Shown piece by piece: positions 25,232-35,653 of a stretch of DNA of 64,000 nucleotides. A program made the position numbers and the translations under genes. The stretch is from JAXMAR01 sp046350295 (GTDB lineage Bacteria; Planctomycetota; Planctomycetia; Gemmatales; Gemmataceae). Every line of letters begins with the position of its first letter. Position 1 is the first letter of the stretch. Below the pieces are notes generated by a model. It ran no database searches, was not told the DNA's origin, and was given only the letters and a program-made list of their open reading frames with translations. The DNA is taken from positions 35,537-99,536 of the forward strand of contig JAXMAR010000028.1 in NCBI GenBank assembly GCA_046350295.1, in the 5' to 3' direction.

Positions 25232-28200
25232 ACGACGAACCGGAAAGCTGGCCGCCCGAACTGGCGCTACGAATCGACGCCGCGTGCTGCCGCTTCGAGG
25301 AGCGGATAAAGGCCGGCGAGTTCCCGCCGATCGAGGAGTGCCTGGCCGGCTGGGAAGGGCCGGAACGCGAAACCTTGCGCGATGAGCTGTGCGCGGTTCG
25401 GCTCCAGTGGCTGGCCCGGAACGCGACCGCGGATTACCCGCCGGCCGCGCCGGAAGAATCTCTTCGAACGCCGGCGGTCACCTTGCCGCCGCGTTACGGG
25501 TACGAGGATAAGCTTGGGTCTGGCGGCATGGGGGTGGTCTATCTGGCGCGCGACAGGCGCCTGAATCGCCTCGTGGCCCTCAAGATGATCCTGGCGGGGG
25601 AGCAGGCCGGCGGCCGTCTGCTGGCCCGGTTTCGCGCCGAGGCCGAGGCGGTGGCCTCCCTGTCGCATCCCAACGTGGTGCAGATTTTCGACACCGGGGA
25701 GCACGAGGGCCACCCCTACCTCGTCCTGGAGTTCATGGCGGGTGGCACACTGGCGGCACGCTTGGTAGACGGCCCACTTGAGCCGATCGAAGCGGCGCGG
25801 CTCGTTGAAACCCTCGCCCGGGCGGTCCACGCAGCCCACGCCTGCCGCATCGTCCACCGTGACCTCAAACCTGCCAACATTCTCTTCACCGCCGGCGGCG
25901 TGCCGAAGGTGTCCGACTTCGGGCTCGTGAAGCGCCTCGACGCCGATTCCGCGCACACGGTTAGCGGCGAGTTCATGGGCACGCCTGCGTACATGCCTCC
26001 CGAGCAGGCCGCCGGTCACGCGAAGGAAGTCGGCCCGGAGGCAGACGTGTACGCGCTGGGCGCGATCCTCTACGAATGCCTCACGGGCCGGCCACCATTC
26101 CGCGGCGCTACTGCTCTGGACACCGTCCGCCACGTGCTCAACGACGAACCGCCCCCGCCGCGCCGCCTGTGCTCCGATGTGCCGGCGGACCTCGAAGCCG
26201 TGTGTCTCAAATGCTTGGAGAAAAACCCGTTCCACCGCTACCGTACGGCCGAGGCCCTTGCCGACGACCTGAATAACTTCCTCTGCGGCAAGCCCACCGA
26301 CCGACCCACCTCCGCGTGGCGGCGGTTGGAGGCGGACCTTTATGCAAAGAACGTGGCGCTGGCCGAACGCGAGTGGGCGGCGGGACGGCCGCAGAACGCG
26401 GGCCCATACCTCGACGCCTGCCCAGCCGAGCTGCGCGGCTGGGAGTGGTACTGCCTCCACGGATTGCGCGAGCGGCCGCTGACGCTCCGCGCGCACGAGG
26501 ACGTCGTCTACGGCGTGACCTTCTCGCCGGACGGCGCCGTGATCGCCTCGGTCAGCGACGACCAGACGGTTCGCCTCTGGAACGCGACGACCGGCGCCGC
26601 GCTCCGCGTCTTCAGCGGACACACGGACCAGCTCTACACCCCGCGGTTCACGCGCGACGGCTCCCGGCTGGTCGCCGCAAGCCAGGCCGGCGTGGTCAAG
26701 GTGTGGGATCTCGCAACGGGCGCGGTGCAGGAACTGACCGGCCACGCCGACGTCGTCGTGGGGATCGACGTGAGTCGTTGTGGACGCTTCGTCGCGTCCG
26801 CCAGCGACGACACCACCGTTCGCCTCTGGGACGTCGGCTCCGGCCTGACCGTCCGGGTCTTCCGCGGGCACACCGACATGGTGAACGGCGTCGCCTTCTC
26901 GCCCGATGGCCGGTTCCTCGCCTCGGCCAGCTACGACCAGACGGTGCGCGTGTGGGAAGTCGAAGCCGGCCGCGAGCGTTACCGGCTGTGCAAGCACGCC
27001 GGCTTCGTGTGGGCGGTCGCGTTTTCGCCGGACGGCCGGTTCCTAGCGTCGGCGGGCGGCGACTCGATCGTCCGCGTCTGGGACATGGAAACCGGTGATG
27101 AGCGGCTGGCGCTCGCCGGGCATTCCGGCGTGGTCTGGAGCCTGGCGTTCACTCCCGACGGGTCTCGCCTTGCCTCCGCGGGCTGGGACAAGACGGTCCG
27201 GTTGTGGGATGTCGGCTCCGGCCAGGAGACGGTCACGCTCCGCGGCCACGCCGACGCCGTGAACGCCATCGCCTTCAACTCCGATGGCTCGCGCCTGGCC
27301 TCGGCCGGCGACGACCGGACCATCGTGGTGTGGGTCGCGGAACGTAGCGGGCACGCCGCGCCGCCCGCGAGTCGGACACTCCGCGAACACGCCGGTCCGG
27401 TTCTGGCGGTGGCGTTCGACTCCCACGGAAAGCGTGTCGTCTCATCCGGCGACGACCGCACCGCGCGCGTCTGGGACGTGGCCCGCGGGACCCTGGTGCA
27501 CACGCTCGCCGGTCACGCGGCCCTCGTCGGCGGCGTCGCCTTCAGCCCGGACGGGCGGCTCATCGCAACCGCAAGCGCGGACAAGACCATTCGGCTCTGG
27601 CATGCGGAAACGGGTCGCACAGCGCGCGTCCTACCGGGCCACACCGACCGCATCTACGGCGTCGCCTTCAGCCCGGACGGGCGCTTCCTGGCAAGCGGCG
27701 GCTGGGATCGAACCGTGCGCGTCTGGGATGTGGCAAGCGGCGACACGATCCGCATCTTGCGCGGACACACGAACTGGGTCTGGTCGGTGGCGTTCGCGCC
27801 CGGTGGCATGCGGCTTGTTTCCGGAAGCACGGACCGAACGATACGGATCTGGGACTGGTCGACGGACGCCGAACCGCTCGTTCTGCGCGGGCACAACCTG
27901 AAGGTGCTCGGCGTGGCCTTCTCGCCGGACGCTCTGCTGGTCGCCTCAGCCGGCGGCGATGGGATGGCGAAGGTCTGGGACGCGACGTCCGGCGCGGAGC
28001 GTCGTACGCTAGCCGGCCACACCGACCGCGTTACCAGCATCGCGTTCGATCCCCTGGGGCGTTCCATCGCGACCGCCAGCGAGGACCAGACGGTGCGCCT
28101 GTGGAACGCGCACACAGGGACCGAGCTTCATGCGTTTCTGGGCCACGCACGCCGTGTGAACGCGGTGGCGTTCGCGCCTACGCCTGACCTCCTCGCGTCG

Positions 28201-28254
28201 GCCGGCGACGACGGCGTCGTGATGATCTGGAGCGCCGACTGCATTGTTTCCTGA
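25228..28254 (+). CDS. Ser/Thr protein kinase with WD40 propellers (soluble form)
   Basis: A 1008-residue protein. A Pkn-type kinase domain lies at about 90-355 with the glycine loop KLGSGGMGVVYLA, Lys119 in VALKM, HRDLKPANILF and SDFGLVK. WD40 repeats fill about 415-1008; I count roughly fourteen, each with a GH..V..VAFSPDG..LASAS.D.TVRLWD pattern, enough for two seven-bladed propellers. The usual planctomycete arrangement has a membrane helix and coiled coil between kinase and propeller; here the kinase passes almost directly into LYAKNVALAEREWAAG with no hydrophobic span, so it should be cytoplasmic. The GTG at 25228 overlaps the sigma-factor stop. The pair likely forms a phosphorylation-controlled sigma module. 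Confidence 0.9.
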   Translation: MNDEPESWPPELALRIDAACCRFEERIKAGEFPPIEECLAGWEGPERETLRDELCAVRLQWLARNATADYPPAAPEESLRTPAVTLPPRYGYEDKLGSGGMGVVYLARDRRLNRLVALKMILAGEQAGGRLLARFRAEAEAVASLSHPNVVQIFDTGEHEGHPYLVLEFMAGGTLAARLVDGPLEPIEAARLVETLARAVHAAHACRIVHRDLKPANILFTAGGVPKVSDFGLVKRLDADSAHTVSGEFMGTPAYMPPEQAAGHAKEVGPEADVYALGAILYECLTGRPPFRGATALDTVRHVLNDEPPPPRRLCSDVPADLEAVCLKCLEKNPFHRYRTAEALADDLNNFLCGKPTDRPTSAWRRLEADLYAKNVALAEREWAAGRPQNAGPYLDACPAELRGWEWYCLHGLRERPLTLRAHEDVVYGVTFSPDGAVIASVSDDQTVRLWNATTGAALRVFSGHTDQLYTPRFTRDGSRLVAASQAGVVKVWDLATGAVQELTGHADVVVGIDVSRCGRFVASASDDTTVRLWDVGSGLTVRVFRGHTDMVNGVAFSPDGRFLASASYDQTVRVWEVEAGRERYRLCKHAGFVWAVAFSPDGRFLASAGGDSIVRVWDMETGDERLALAGHSGVVWSLAFTPDGSRLASAGWDKTVRLWDVGSGQETVTLRGHADAVNAIAFNSDGSRLASAGDDRTIVVWVAERSGHAAPPASRTLREHAGPVLAVAFDSHGKRVVSSGDDRTARVWDVARGTLVHTLAGHAALVGGVAFSPDGRLIATASADKTIRLWHAETGRTARVLPGHTDRIYGVAFSPDGRFLASGGWDRTVRVWDVASGDTIRILRGHTNWVWSVAFAPGGMRLVSGSTDRTIRIWDWSTDAEPLVLRGHNLKVLGVAFSPDALLVASAGGDGMAKVWDATSGAERRTLAGHTDRVTSIAFDPLGRSIATASEDQTVRLWNAHTGTELHAFLGHARRVNAVAFAPTPDLLASAGDDGVVMIWSADCIVS

Positions 28255-28261
28255 GCGACCG

Positions 28262-29194
28262 CTACTTCAACGTCTTCACCCACGCCTTCCAGACGCCGTC
28301 CAGCTTGTCCGCCGGCAGGTTCGCGGCTTCCAGCGCCATTTCGATCGTCGCCTCCATCTTCGTGTCGCTCACCTGGAAGCCCTTGATGAAAGGCATGAAC
28401 TTCGCGGTACGGCCGCTGTAGGCGAGGTATTCCATCAGGCTCGCCTGAATGACGGCGATCTCCTCAGGGTCGGCGCTTCCCTTGCCCAGGATGTTCTTGA
28501 TGCCGCGCGTCTTCGCCACCATGGCCGCACGCTTGTGTTCCGCGCTCAGGTCCTTGGCGGGGCCGGCACGCACGGCGCTGGCCCGGCCGAACGCCAGCTG
28601 GGCCCAGTGGGGCACAGCCCGGCCCACCTTCCGCATCAGCAGCGCCGCGCCGACCTGGGCGCCGGCGTGCTGCTCGGCGCTGAGGTCGCTTTTGAAGACG
28701 GGCGGTCCGGCCAGCACGTGCGGATTGTCGTCGTCGATCTCGTAAACGCCCTGCTCGTCCTCCTCGGCTCGGCGTTTTTCCAGGATGCGGACCAGCGACT
28801 GAAACTCCCCCCGGTCCTGCACCACGAAGACCGCCAGCTTGCCGGTCCACGGCTTCACGAACTCCATGTCGAGCGTCTTGGCCGCCAGGTCGTAGGTCTT
28901 GTCCAGCATTAGGCCCACGTCCTTGAGTTTCTTGTCGTCCCCTGTGCCGTAGATCAGGAAGCGATCCGTCTCGAGGTGGGCGGGCGCCTCCTTGGCGTAG
29001 AGTCGTTTCCAGTCCGCCAGCGCCTTGGCGTGCTGCACTGCGGCGACGCCGGGGATGGTGAAATCACGGAACGCCCCCTCGGCGACGAACTGCGCCACCT
29101 CGAGCCGGCGCCGGGCATCCTCGCCGGCACGGAGCGTCGCGGCGGATAGAGCGATGAGGCAAGAGCAAGCGGCGAGGAAAACCGGGCGGATCAT
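28262..29194 (-). CDS. Exported protein of unknown function
   Basis: A 310-residue protein with a signal peptide (MIRPVFLAACSCLIALSAAT). I do not recognise the family. The mature part has a helical start, then ETDRFLIYGTGDDKKLKDVG and TGKLAVFVVQDRGEFQSLVR, an acidic stretch RRAEEDEQGVYEIDDDN, and a helical C-terminal half with a strongly basic SAEHKRAAMVAKTRG. The arrangement of 'set aside, flatten the hair, check a face' type peptidase motifs (HExxH) is absent; no catalytic motif is seen. The ATG at 29194 is chosen for the signal peptide. It converges on the kinase gene, with only seven bases between the stop codons. Confidence 0.6.
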   Translation of the reverse strand: MIRPVFLAACSCLIALSAATLRAGEDARRRLEVAQFVAEGAFRDFTIPGVAAVQHAKALADWKRLYAKEAPAHLETDRFLIYGTGDDKKLKDVGLMLDKTYDLAAKTLDMEFVKPWTGKLAVFVVQDRGEFQSLVRILEKRRAEEDEQGVYEIDDDNPHVLAGPPVFKSDLSAEQHAGAQVGAALLMRKVGRAVPHWAQLAFGRASAVRAGPAKDLSAEHKRAAMVAKTRGIKNILGKGSADPEEIAVIQASLMEYLAYSGRTAKFMPFIKGFQVSDTKMEATIEMALEAANLPADKLDGVWKAWVKTLK

Positions 29195-29414
29195 GGCAGT
29201 TGTCTCGCGGTGCGAAGAGGAACGCGACGCCGTCCCCGCCTCGCGGCGGGCGCCGGCCGCACTTTTTCGCCGATGAATCCATCGGGACAAACCGTCTATA
29301 ATTAGACCGTCCGCCGGGCCGAGCGGCAACCGGCAAGTCGGAATCCGGCGAAGGACGAGCGCCTTTCCAGAGGCGCCCTCTTCGACATCGCTTTCTCACG
29401 AGGAGATGCTCCCC

Positions 29415-29885
29415 ATGGCTCGTAAAGCGTCGTTTGTGCTGTTCGCGATTCTGGCCGCCGTGCTGCGGTTCGGCAGCGGTCTGAGCGATGCCGGGTTGAA
29501 GAAATCCGACTCCAAGGTGAAGATCACGGCGGACGCCTCCAAGCCCGCCGCCGGCAAGCAGACCATCAACGTGACGCTCACCATCGAGGATGGCTGGTAC
29601 ATCTACGCCAATCCGGTCAACAACCCGGACTTCGAGAGCAACCGCACGACCATCGCCGTCACGTCCGGGAAGGAAGAAGTCGCCGCCAAGATCAGCTACC
29701 CGGCGGGCAAGAAGAAAGCGACCGGCGACATCGTCTACTCGGTCTACACCGGCAAGGTTACCATCCCCGTTCAGGTAGACCACGTCCCCGGCGCCATGCC
29801 CCTTTCTCTGGCCGTCCGCATCAACTGCTGCAACGAGAAAGGCATCTGCTTGCTGCCGGCGACGGTAAGGGTTGCCGTGCCGTGA
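29415..29885 (+). CDS. Exported DsbD-N-like domain protein
   Basis: A 156-residue protein with a signal peptide and a single beta-sandwich domain resembling the N-terminal (alpha) domain of DsbD: TINVTLTIEDGWYIYANPVN near the start and INCCNEKGICLLPATVRVAV at the end, where the family carries its cysteine pair. In DsbD this domain passes electrons to periplasmic partners. The central membrane domain and C-terminal thioredoxin domain are missing, so it is a stand-alone domain. The ATG at 29415 is preferred over 29406 because AGGAG lies ten bases before it and overlaps the first candidate. A TATAAT box at 29297-29302 could be its -10 element, but no matching -35 is evident. Confidence 0.7.
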   Translation: MARKASFVLFAILAAVLRFGSGLSDAGLKKSDSKVKITADASKPAAGKQTINVTLTIEDGWYIYANPVNNPDFESNRTTIAVTSGKEEVAAKISYPAGKKKATGDIVYSVYTGKVTIPVQVDHVPGAMPLSLAVRINCCNEKGICLLPATVRVAVP

Positions 29886-30070
29886 TTCAGTGGCTGGCGA
29901 TCGGCGCCCGTTGCTTGGCGTCTACACCAGCCACCAGGCGCCAGCCACCAGCCACGCCAAATCCGTTTGCCTTCCGCCGCGCGGCGCGTTCCAATGGAGC
30001 AATCTCCTCGACGGACCTGGCGCCATGGTTGGTTCCTCGCCCTGCCCGTCGATCCCAGCGGAGCAGTGGT

Positions 30071-31318
30071 ATGGCAACTGACATCGTTGTCGCCCTGGGA
30101 ACCGCCACCGTCGGCGGCGTGGCCCTTCTGGGCGTCAATCACCATGGCTCGGGCCGCACACGACACGTCCTCAAGCGCTGCCCCGGCCGATCCTGCTCGC
30201 CCGATGAAACGCTTTTCCTGAACGGTGTTCGCGTGCCGCAGCCCCGGCACTCCTTCACCGTCCTCGGCGTTCACGAGCCCGGCGCCTGGGGCCTGCGCCA
30301 TGGCGTCAACGAGCGCCACGTCGCCGTCGCCGCCACGCAGTGGCGCAGCCGCATCGAGCGGACCAGCCCCGGCTTGTCCGGCCCGGACCTCGTACGCCTG
30401 ACGCTCGAGCGCTCCCACTCGGCGCGCCATGCCGTCGAGACGCTCACGGAACTGATCGGCCGCCACGGTCAGGGGACCGACGAGACCGGCGCCGCGCGTG
30501 ACCATGTCTTCCTGCTCGCCGACGGCCGCGAGTGCTATCTGCTCGAAGCCGCCGGCCGCCACTGGGCGCTCCAGGAATGCGAGCAGGCGCGGGCCGTGTC
30601 CGACGCGGCCCTCATTCGACAGGACTGGACTCGCCTCGCGCCCGGCCTGGCGGATCTGGCCATCCGCCGCGGCTGGTGGGACGACGACGGCAGCAAGCTC
30701 GACTTCGCCGGCCGACTGGCGCTGACGGGGCCCGAGCACGCCTTCGCGCTGAAACGCTGGGGTCGGGCCACGCTTCTTTTGGAGCAGCAGAGCGGCCACC
30801 TGGACGCTCACGGCATACGCCGGCTGCTCATCGAGCATTTCGAGGACACGGTCGTGCAGCGCCGCCCCGATCCCGTCGCGCCGCCGCCGCGCCTGCAAGC
30901 CAGCTTCCTCGTCGAGCTGCCTCTGGACCCGTCCGAGGTCTGCCTCGCCTGGATCGGCCTCGGCCGCGGCGCCAACGAGCTTTTCTTCCCCGTCTTCCTC
31001 GAAGGCGAGCCGCCCGACATCCTGGAACAAGGCGTCGACGGCCCGTTTGCCAGCCCCTACCGCTATGTCGACCCGGAAGCAATGTACGCCGGGCCGACGG
31101 AGGTCGACCGCCTCCAGGCCCGTCTCGATCAGGAAGCCGAAGCCTGCCTGGCGGACCTCTCGAGTCTGAAGCGCCAGGGCGCCACGCAGGTGGTGGCCCG
31201 GCAAGCGACGGCGTTCATGCACGCGCAGGCGGAATTGCTCGCCCTGCCGAACGCTCCGGCTCAGGCCCCAGCACGCGACTGGGCGCGCGAGTATGACTTC
31301 GCATTTGTGACCGAGTGA
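30071..31318 (+). CDS. Secernin/C69-like Ntn-hydrolase homologue
   Basis: A 415-residue protein that resembles secernins and C69 dipeptidases: a start of VVALGTATVGGVALLGVNHH, a central GVNERHVAVAATQWRSRIER, LVRLTLERSHSARHAVETLT, and ARDHVFLLADGRECYLLEAA. In active members the mature protein begins with a nucleophilic cysteine (MCDT-like). Here the beginning reads MATDIVVALG, with no cysteine at the expected position, so activity is doubtful. Similarity in the C-terminal third (FLVELPLDPSEVCLAWIG) is consistent with the family. The ATG at 30071 has GGAG 11 bases before it. The 185 bases upstream contain only a small CCAGCCACC repeat. Confidence 0.55.
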   Translation: MATDIVVALGTATVGGVALLGVNHHGSGRTRHVLKRCPGRSCSPDETLFLNGVRVPQPRHSFTVLGVHEPGAWGLRHGVNERHVAVAATQWRSRIERTSPGLSGPDLVRLTLERSHSARHAVETLTELIGRHGQGTDETGAARDHVFLLADGRECYLLEAAGRHWALQECEQARAVSDAALIRQDWTRLAPGLADLAIRRGWWDDDGSKLDFAGRLALTGPEHAFALKRWGRATLLLEQQSGHLDAHGIRRLLIEHFEDTVVQRRPDPVAPPPRLQASFLVELPLDPSEVCLAWIGLGRGANELFFPVFLEGEPPDILEQGVDGPFASPYRYVDPEAMYAGPTEVDRLQARLDQEAEACLADLSSLKRQGATQVVARQATAFMHAQAELLALPNAPAQAPARDWAREYDFAFVTE

Positions 31319-31324
31319 CGTGGG

Positions 31325-31540
31325 GGCCGCGCCATCCGCGTGCATCTCAACAACGACAAGCCGTACGACCGGTTCGTGCGCGAGCAGATCGCCGGGGACG
31401 AGATCGATCCGACCAACCCCGACGTCCTGGTCGCCACGGCGTACCTGCGGCACACGATCTACGAGGACAACCAGCGCGATGTCCGAACGCAGTGGCAGAA
31501 CACGTTCGACGACAGCGACCGCAAATTGCCTCGGCCGTGA
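31325..31540 (+). pseudogene. DUF1549 (planctomycete cytochrome-type) gene remnant
   Basis: About 65 residues read NDKPYDRFVREQIAGDEIDP, DVLVATAYLRHTIYEDNQRD and VRTQWQNTFDD, a clear internal piece of the DUF1549 domain that planctomycetes carry in large exported multi-domain proteins. Both ends of the domain are missing. The hairpin element at 31543 starts three bases after the fragment's stop codon. It follows the secernin-like gene directly. This is a leftover of a gene that was removed or truncated. Confidence 0.65.
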
Positions 31541-31542
31541 CG

Positions 31543-31642
31543 GGCTTTGCAACGAAACGGGGACAGTCCCTAGAGATCTTGCAAGAAGGACCAAGGCTTT
31601 TGCGAGGCGGGAGAGGGACAGTCCCCGTTTCGTTGCAAAGCC
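31543..31642. repeat. ~100-base hairpin (MITE/REP-like) element, copy 2
   Basis: Same terminal inverted repeats (GGCTTTGCAACG ... CGTTGCAAAGCC) and inner palindrome (GGGGACAGTCCC) as the element at 14009-14107, with the shared interior CTTTTGCGAGG. It lies between the DUF1549 remnant and the 3' end of nrdJ. Arms and loop are compatible with one long RNA hairpin, so it could also act as a terminator. Confidence 0.85.
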
Positions 31643-31700
31643 GCCGTCACGGTGAACGGTGTCCGGAGTCGCTGCGTTGATGAGATGAGCGGCGCGCTAC

Positions 31701-34700
31701 TCAGCTGCACCCACTCGACGCCCCGCACGTGTCGCACTTGCAGCACGCCCCCGAGCGCACCAGCGTCAGCTGGCCGCATTCCGTGCACGGGTCGCCTTCG
31801 TAGCCCTTCATTCGCGCCATGCGCACCTTCTCCGCGGTCACGCTTGGCCGCGTCGTCGTGGCGCCGCCGGGGCCGTTGCCGCTCGGCTTGTGGCCGTTGG
31901 TGTAGGCCGGCTCCGCAAGCGGTTTCAGGTGGCTGGAGCGTGGCGGGGTGACGTGGCGCTGCTTGGTCGAGGGCTGATCGATGAGACGCTCCGTGATGAT
32001 CTCTTCGTCCTCGAACTCCGGCTCTTCCTCCTCGCCGTGCAGCGCGTCGCCGCGCAGGTCTTCGGGGGCGACGTGAGCCAGGTCGTGCCGGCCCAAATAG
32101 CTGATGGCCAGCTCGCGGAAGATGTAGTCGATGATCGAGGTCGTCATCTTGATGTGGGGATTGCCGGCCACCATGCCGTTGGGCTCGAAGCGAGTGAACA
32201 GGAAGGCGTCCATGAACTCGTCGAGCGGCACGCCGTGCTGCAGGCCGAGTGAGATGGCGATGGCGAAGCAGTTGGTCATCGAGCGGAAGGCGGCGCCCTC
32301 CTTGTGCATGTCGATGAAGATCTCGCCCAACGTGCCGTCCTCGTATTCGCCGGTCCGCAGGTAGACCTTGTGGTTGCCGATGCGGCACTTCTGCGTGTAG
32401 CCGGAGCGGCGGTCCGGCAGGCGCCGCCGCCGCGCGATGTAGCGGTGGACGATCCGCTCCGCGATCTTCACCGGCTCGGCCTTCGGCTCCTCCACGATCG
32501 TCTCGCTCGGCACGTCGGCGATCGTGTTGAGCGGCTGGCTCAGCTTGGAGCCGTCGCGGTAGAGGGCGTTGGCCTTGAGCATCAGCTGCCAGCTCAGCAA
32601 GTACGAGCGCTTCACATCCTCGATCGACGCCGAGTGGGGCATGTTGATCGTCTTGCTGATGGCGCCCGAGATGAACGGCTGGGCCGCCGCCATCATGCGG
32701 ATGTGGGACTCGGCCGCGAGGAAGCGCTGGCCGATCTTGCCGCACTTGTTGGCGCAATCGAAGACGGGATAGTCCTCGGGCCGCAGGTGGGGCGCCCCTT
32801 CGATGGTCATCGTGCCGCAGACGTAATCGTTGGCCTCGGCGATCTGGCCTTTCTTCAAGCCGAGGCGTTCGAGCAGATTGAAACCCGGGGCGTTGAACTC
32901 CTCTTCCTTGAGGCCGAGTTTTTTCAGGTTCTCGTCTCCGAGGGTCCATCGGTTGAAAACAAAGGAGAGGTCAAACGCCCCGGGCAGTTGGCTCTCGACC
33001 TTCGCGAGCATCTCGTCCGTGAAGCCCTTGGTCTTGAGCGCATCCTTGGTCACGTGAGGGCAGCCGGCCAGGGTCGCGGCGCCCTTGCAATAGCGAACGA
33101 TCTCGTCGATCTGCTTCTTGGAGTAGCCGAGCTTCTCGAGGGCGGGCGGCGTGGAAGCGTTGATGATCTTGAAATAGCCGCCGCCGGCCAGCTTCTTGAA
33201 CTTGACAAGGGCGAAATCAGGCTCGACGCCGGTGGTGTCGCAATCCATGACCAGGGCGATGGTACCGGTCGGCGCGATGCAGGTGACCTGGGCGTTGCGG
33301 AAGCCGAACTTCTCCCCCAACTCGACCATCAAATCCGATTCCTTGCGCGCCGCTTCGAGAAGATAGGCCGGCACGAATTTCTCGTCGATGGGGACCGGCG
33401 GAATGGTGAGCCCTTCGTACTCCTGCCGCGGCGTGTTGTAAGCGGCGCGCCGATGATTGCGGACGACGCGCAGCATCGCCTCGCGGTTGGCGGCGTAACG
33501 CGGGAACGCCCCGACCTCGTGCGCGATCTCCGCCGACATCGCATAGCTCGCCGCGTGCATCAGCGACGTGATCGCCCCGCACTGGGCCCGGCCTTCCTCC
33601 GAGTCGTACGGGATGCCCTGCACCATCAGCAGCGTGCCGAGGTTGGCGTAGCCGAGGCCGAGCGTGCGGAAGTCATACGATTTCTGCGCCACGGACTGAC
33701 TTGGGAACTGCGCCATGAAGACGGAGATTTCCAGGATCAGCGTCCAAATACGCGTGGCGTGGTGGAAGGCGTCGACGTCGAAGCGGCCCTGCTTGAGGTC
33801 GAAGAACTTGAGGAGATTCAGCGACGCGAGGTTGCAGGCGGTGTCGTCGAGGAACATGTACTCGAGCACGGGTTCGACGCATTGATCCGCCCATCCGCCG
33901 GACACGTATGCCACTCGTTCACCGTCGTGTCGTACTGCACCCCCGGATCGGCGCACGACCATGCCGCGTTCGCGATCTGGTCCCACAGGTCGCGCGCCCT
34001 TCAGCGTCTTGCACGGCTTCGCCGGCCGGCCGTCGCAGCGCGCTTCTCCTTCTCGGTCCGCCAGAAGAGCGGCCAGTCGCCGTCCTCCTCGACAGCCTTC
34101 ATGAAGTCGCTGGTGATGCGGATCGAGTTGTTGCTGTTCTGTCCGGAGACCGTGAAGTAGGCCTTGCTGTTCCAGTCGGTGTCGTATTCTTCGATCAACA
34201 GCCGCGTCCAGCCTTGCCGCGCCGGCTGCAAGACGCGATGGATGTAGTTCGCCGGGATCAGATCGCTCTGCGCCTCGGCGATCGCCTTGCAGCTCGGGGT
34301 TCTTGTTCTTGTCGAAGCGGGCCTCGTCCCAGTCCATCTCCTGCGGAACAGCGGCGTTTGCGGCGGATCGACGTGGCACGCCTTGAGGACCGCATTCAGA
34401 TGCCGGTTCAGCAACCGCGAGCCGGTGACCAGGGCCGCGACCTTCTGCTCCTCGACGACCTTCCAGTTGACGAAGTCCTCGATGTCCGGATGGTCCAGAT
34501 CGAGGACGACCATCTTCGCCGCCCGCCGCGTGGTGCCGCCCGACTTGATGGCCCGCGGCCCGGTCGCCGATCTTGAGGAAGCTCATCAAGCCGCTGGATT
34601 TGCCGCCGCCCGAGAGGGGCTCCCCTTCGCCGCGCAGGTTGGAGAAGTTGGTGCCGGTGCCGGAGCGTATTTGAAGATGCGGGCCTCGCGGACCCAGAGA

Positions 34701-35321
34701 TCCATGATGCCGCCTTCGTTGACGAGGTCGTCGTTGATCGACTGGATGAAGCAGGCGTGCGGGGCGGGACGCTCATAGGCGCTAGTCGGCCGTCATCGCC
34801 TGCGTGTGCGGGTCGACGTAGTAGTGCCCCTGAGGCGGCCCTTCGATGCCATAGGCCCAGTTGAGCCCAGTATTGAACCACTGCGGGCTGTTCGGCGCCG
34901 CGTGCTGCATGGCGAGCATGTAGCACGTCTCGTCGAAGAATGTCCGCGCATCGGACTCGCTCGAGAAGTAGCCGCCTTTCCAGCCCCAGTACGTCCAGCA
35001 TCCGGCGAGGCGGCGAAAGACCTGCCGCGCATCGGTCTCGCCATTGAAGCCGCTCTGCGCCGCGGGCCGGCCGCGCTGCAACCACACCGGAACGCCCGGC
35101 TCCGGCACGTGCTCCAGTTCCTTTGGCACGCCCGCCTTGCGAAAGTACTTCTGCGCCAGCACGTCGACGGCGACCTGCGACCACGCCTCGGGAACCATCG
35201 CGTTCTTCATCTCGAAGACGACGGTACCGTCCGGATTGACGATCCGCGAGGTCCGTGCGGCAAACGGGATGGACGCGAAGGGGTCTTGCCCCTCCACGGT
35301 GAAGCGACGTGCGATATGCAT
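31701..35321 (-). CDS. nrdJ: Class II (AdoCbl-dependent) ribonucleotide reductase, frameshifted near the N-terminal third
   Basis: Reduces ribonucleotides to deoxyribonucleotides using coenzyme B12 to make the thiyl radical. The N-terminus (35321-34787) reads MHIARRFTVEG, AMVPEAWSQVAVDVLAQKYF and QHAAPNSPQWFNTGLNWAYG. From about 34790 to 33890 several frame changes split the next part (PAPHACFIQSINDDLV, LDLDHPDIEDFVNWK, GQNSNNSIRITSDFM). The rest, 33890-31701, is uninterrupted: TACNLASLNLLKFFD, APTGTIALVMDCDTTGVEPD, AQPFISGAISKTINMPHSA and the redox tail PCTECGQLTLVRSGACCKCD. Length is normal at about 1200 residues. As this may be the cell's main reductase, the breaks look like sequence errors. 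Confidence 0.85.
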
Positions 35322-35653
35322 GGCTTACCCGTTGAAAGAAAGCGTAACAGAACAGGCGTCTACCTGTTCAATTTAACAGACTTATCGGCTCGAAGTAAAC
35401 CAGGATCCATCCCAAGATGGGGAGGAGTCCAACTCCCATGTGCGAGCAGCGAGTATCTTACCCTCCTTTCCGAGAAGGGAAACTCTTTTTTGTCTTCCGC
35501 AAAGACCGCATTTAACGGTTGTTATGACACAAAAATTTGACAACCATCTGACACGCGCGAAAACGCTGAAAAAACCGGGCCGGACCGATGAAGGAGACAA
35601 GAAAAGTGTGGGAAAAGACGGAGAAAAAACAGTCTTTCCCAGAGTTCCGCCAT
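35322..35653. other. nrdJ leader / intergenic region
   Basis: About 330 bases between nrdJ and the CarH-like gene upstream on the same strand. It is AT-richer than its surroundings. I looked for cobalamin-riboswitch (B12 box) and NrdR-box patterns and saw none that convinced me. A small inverted repeat GGGAAAGAC/GTCTTTTCCC near 35600-35640 could end the regulator transcript. Confidence 0.35.

Noticed and set aside
29297..29302. TATAAT box before the DsbD-N-like gene.
   Set aside because: No acceptable -35 sequence at 16-18 bases, so I did not list it as a promoter.
29920..29970. Short CCAGCCACC-type tandem repeat before the secernin-like gene.
   Set aside because: Only three imperfect units; too small to call a functional repeat.
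32304..34160. A 618-codon forward frame within nrdJ.
   Set aside because: Antisense to a continuous stretch of clear ribonucleotide reductase sequence.
35322..35653. Possible cobalamin riboswitch upstream of nrdJ.
   Set aside because: I could not find the conserved B12-box or the expected set of stems; the region is only AT-rich with one small inverted repeat.
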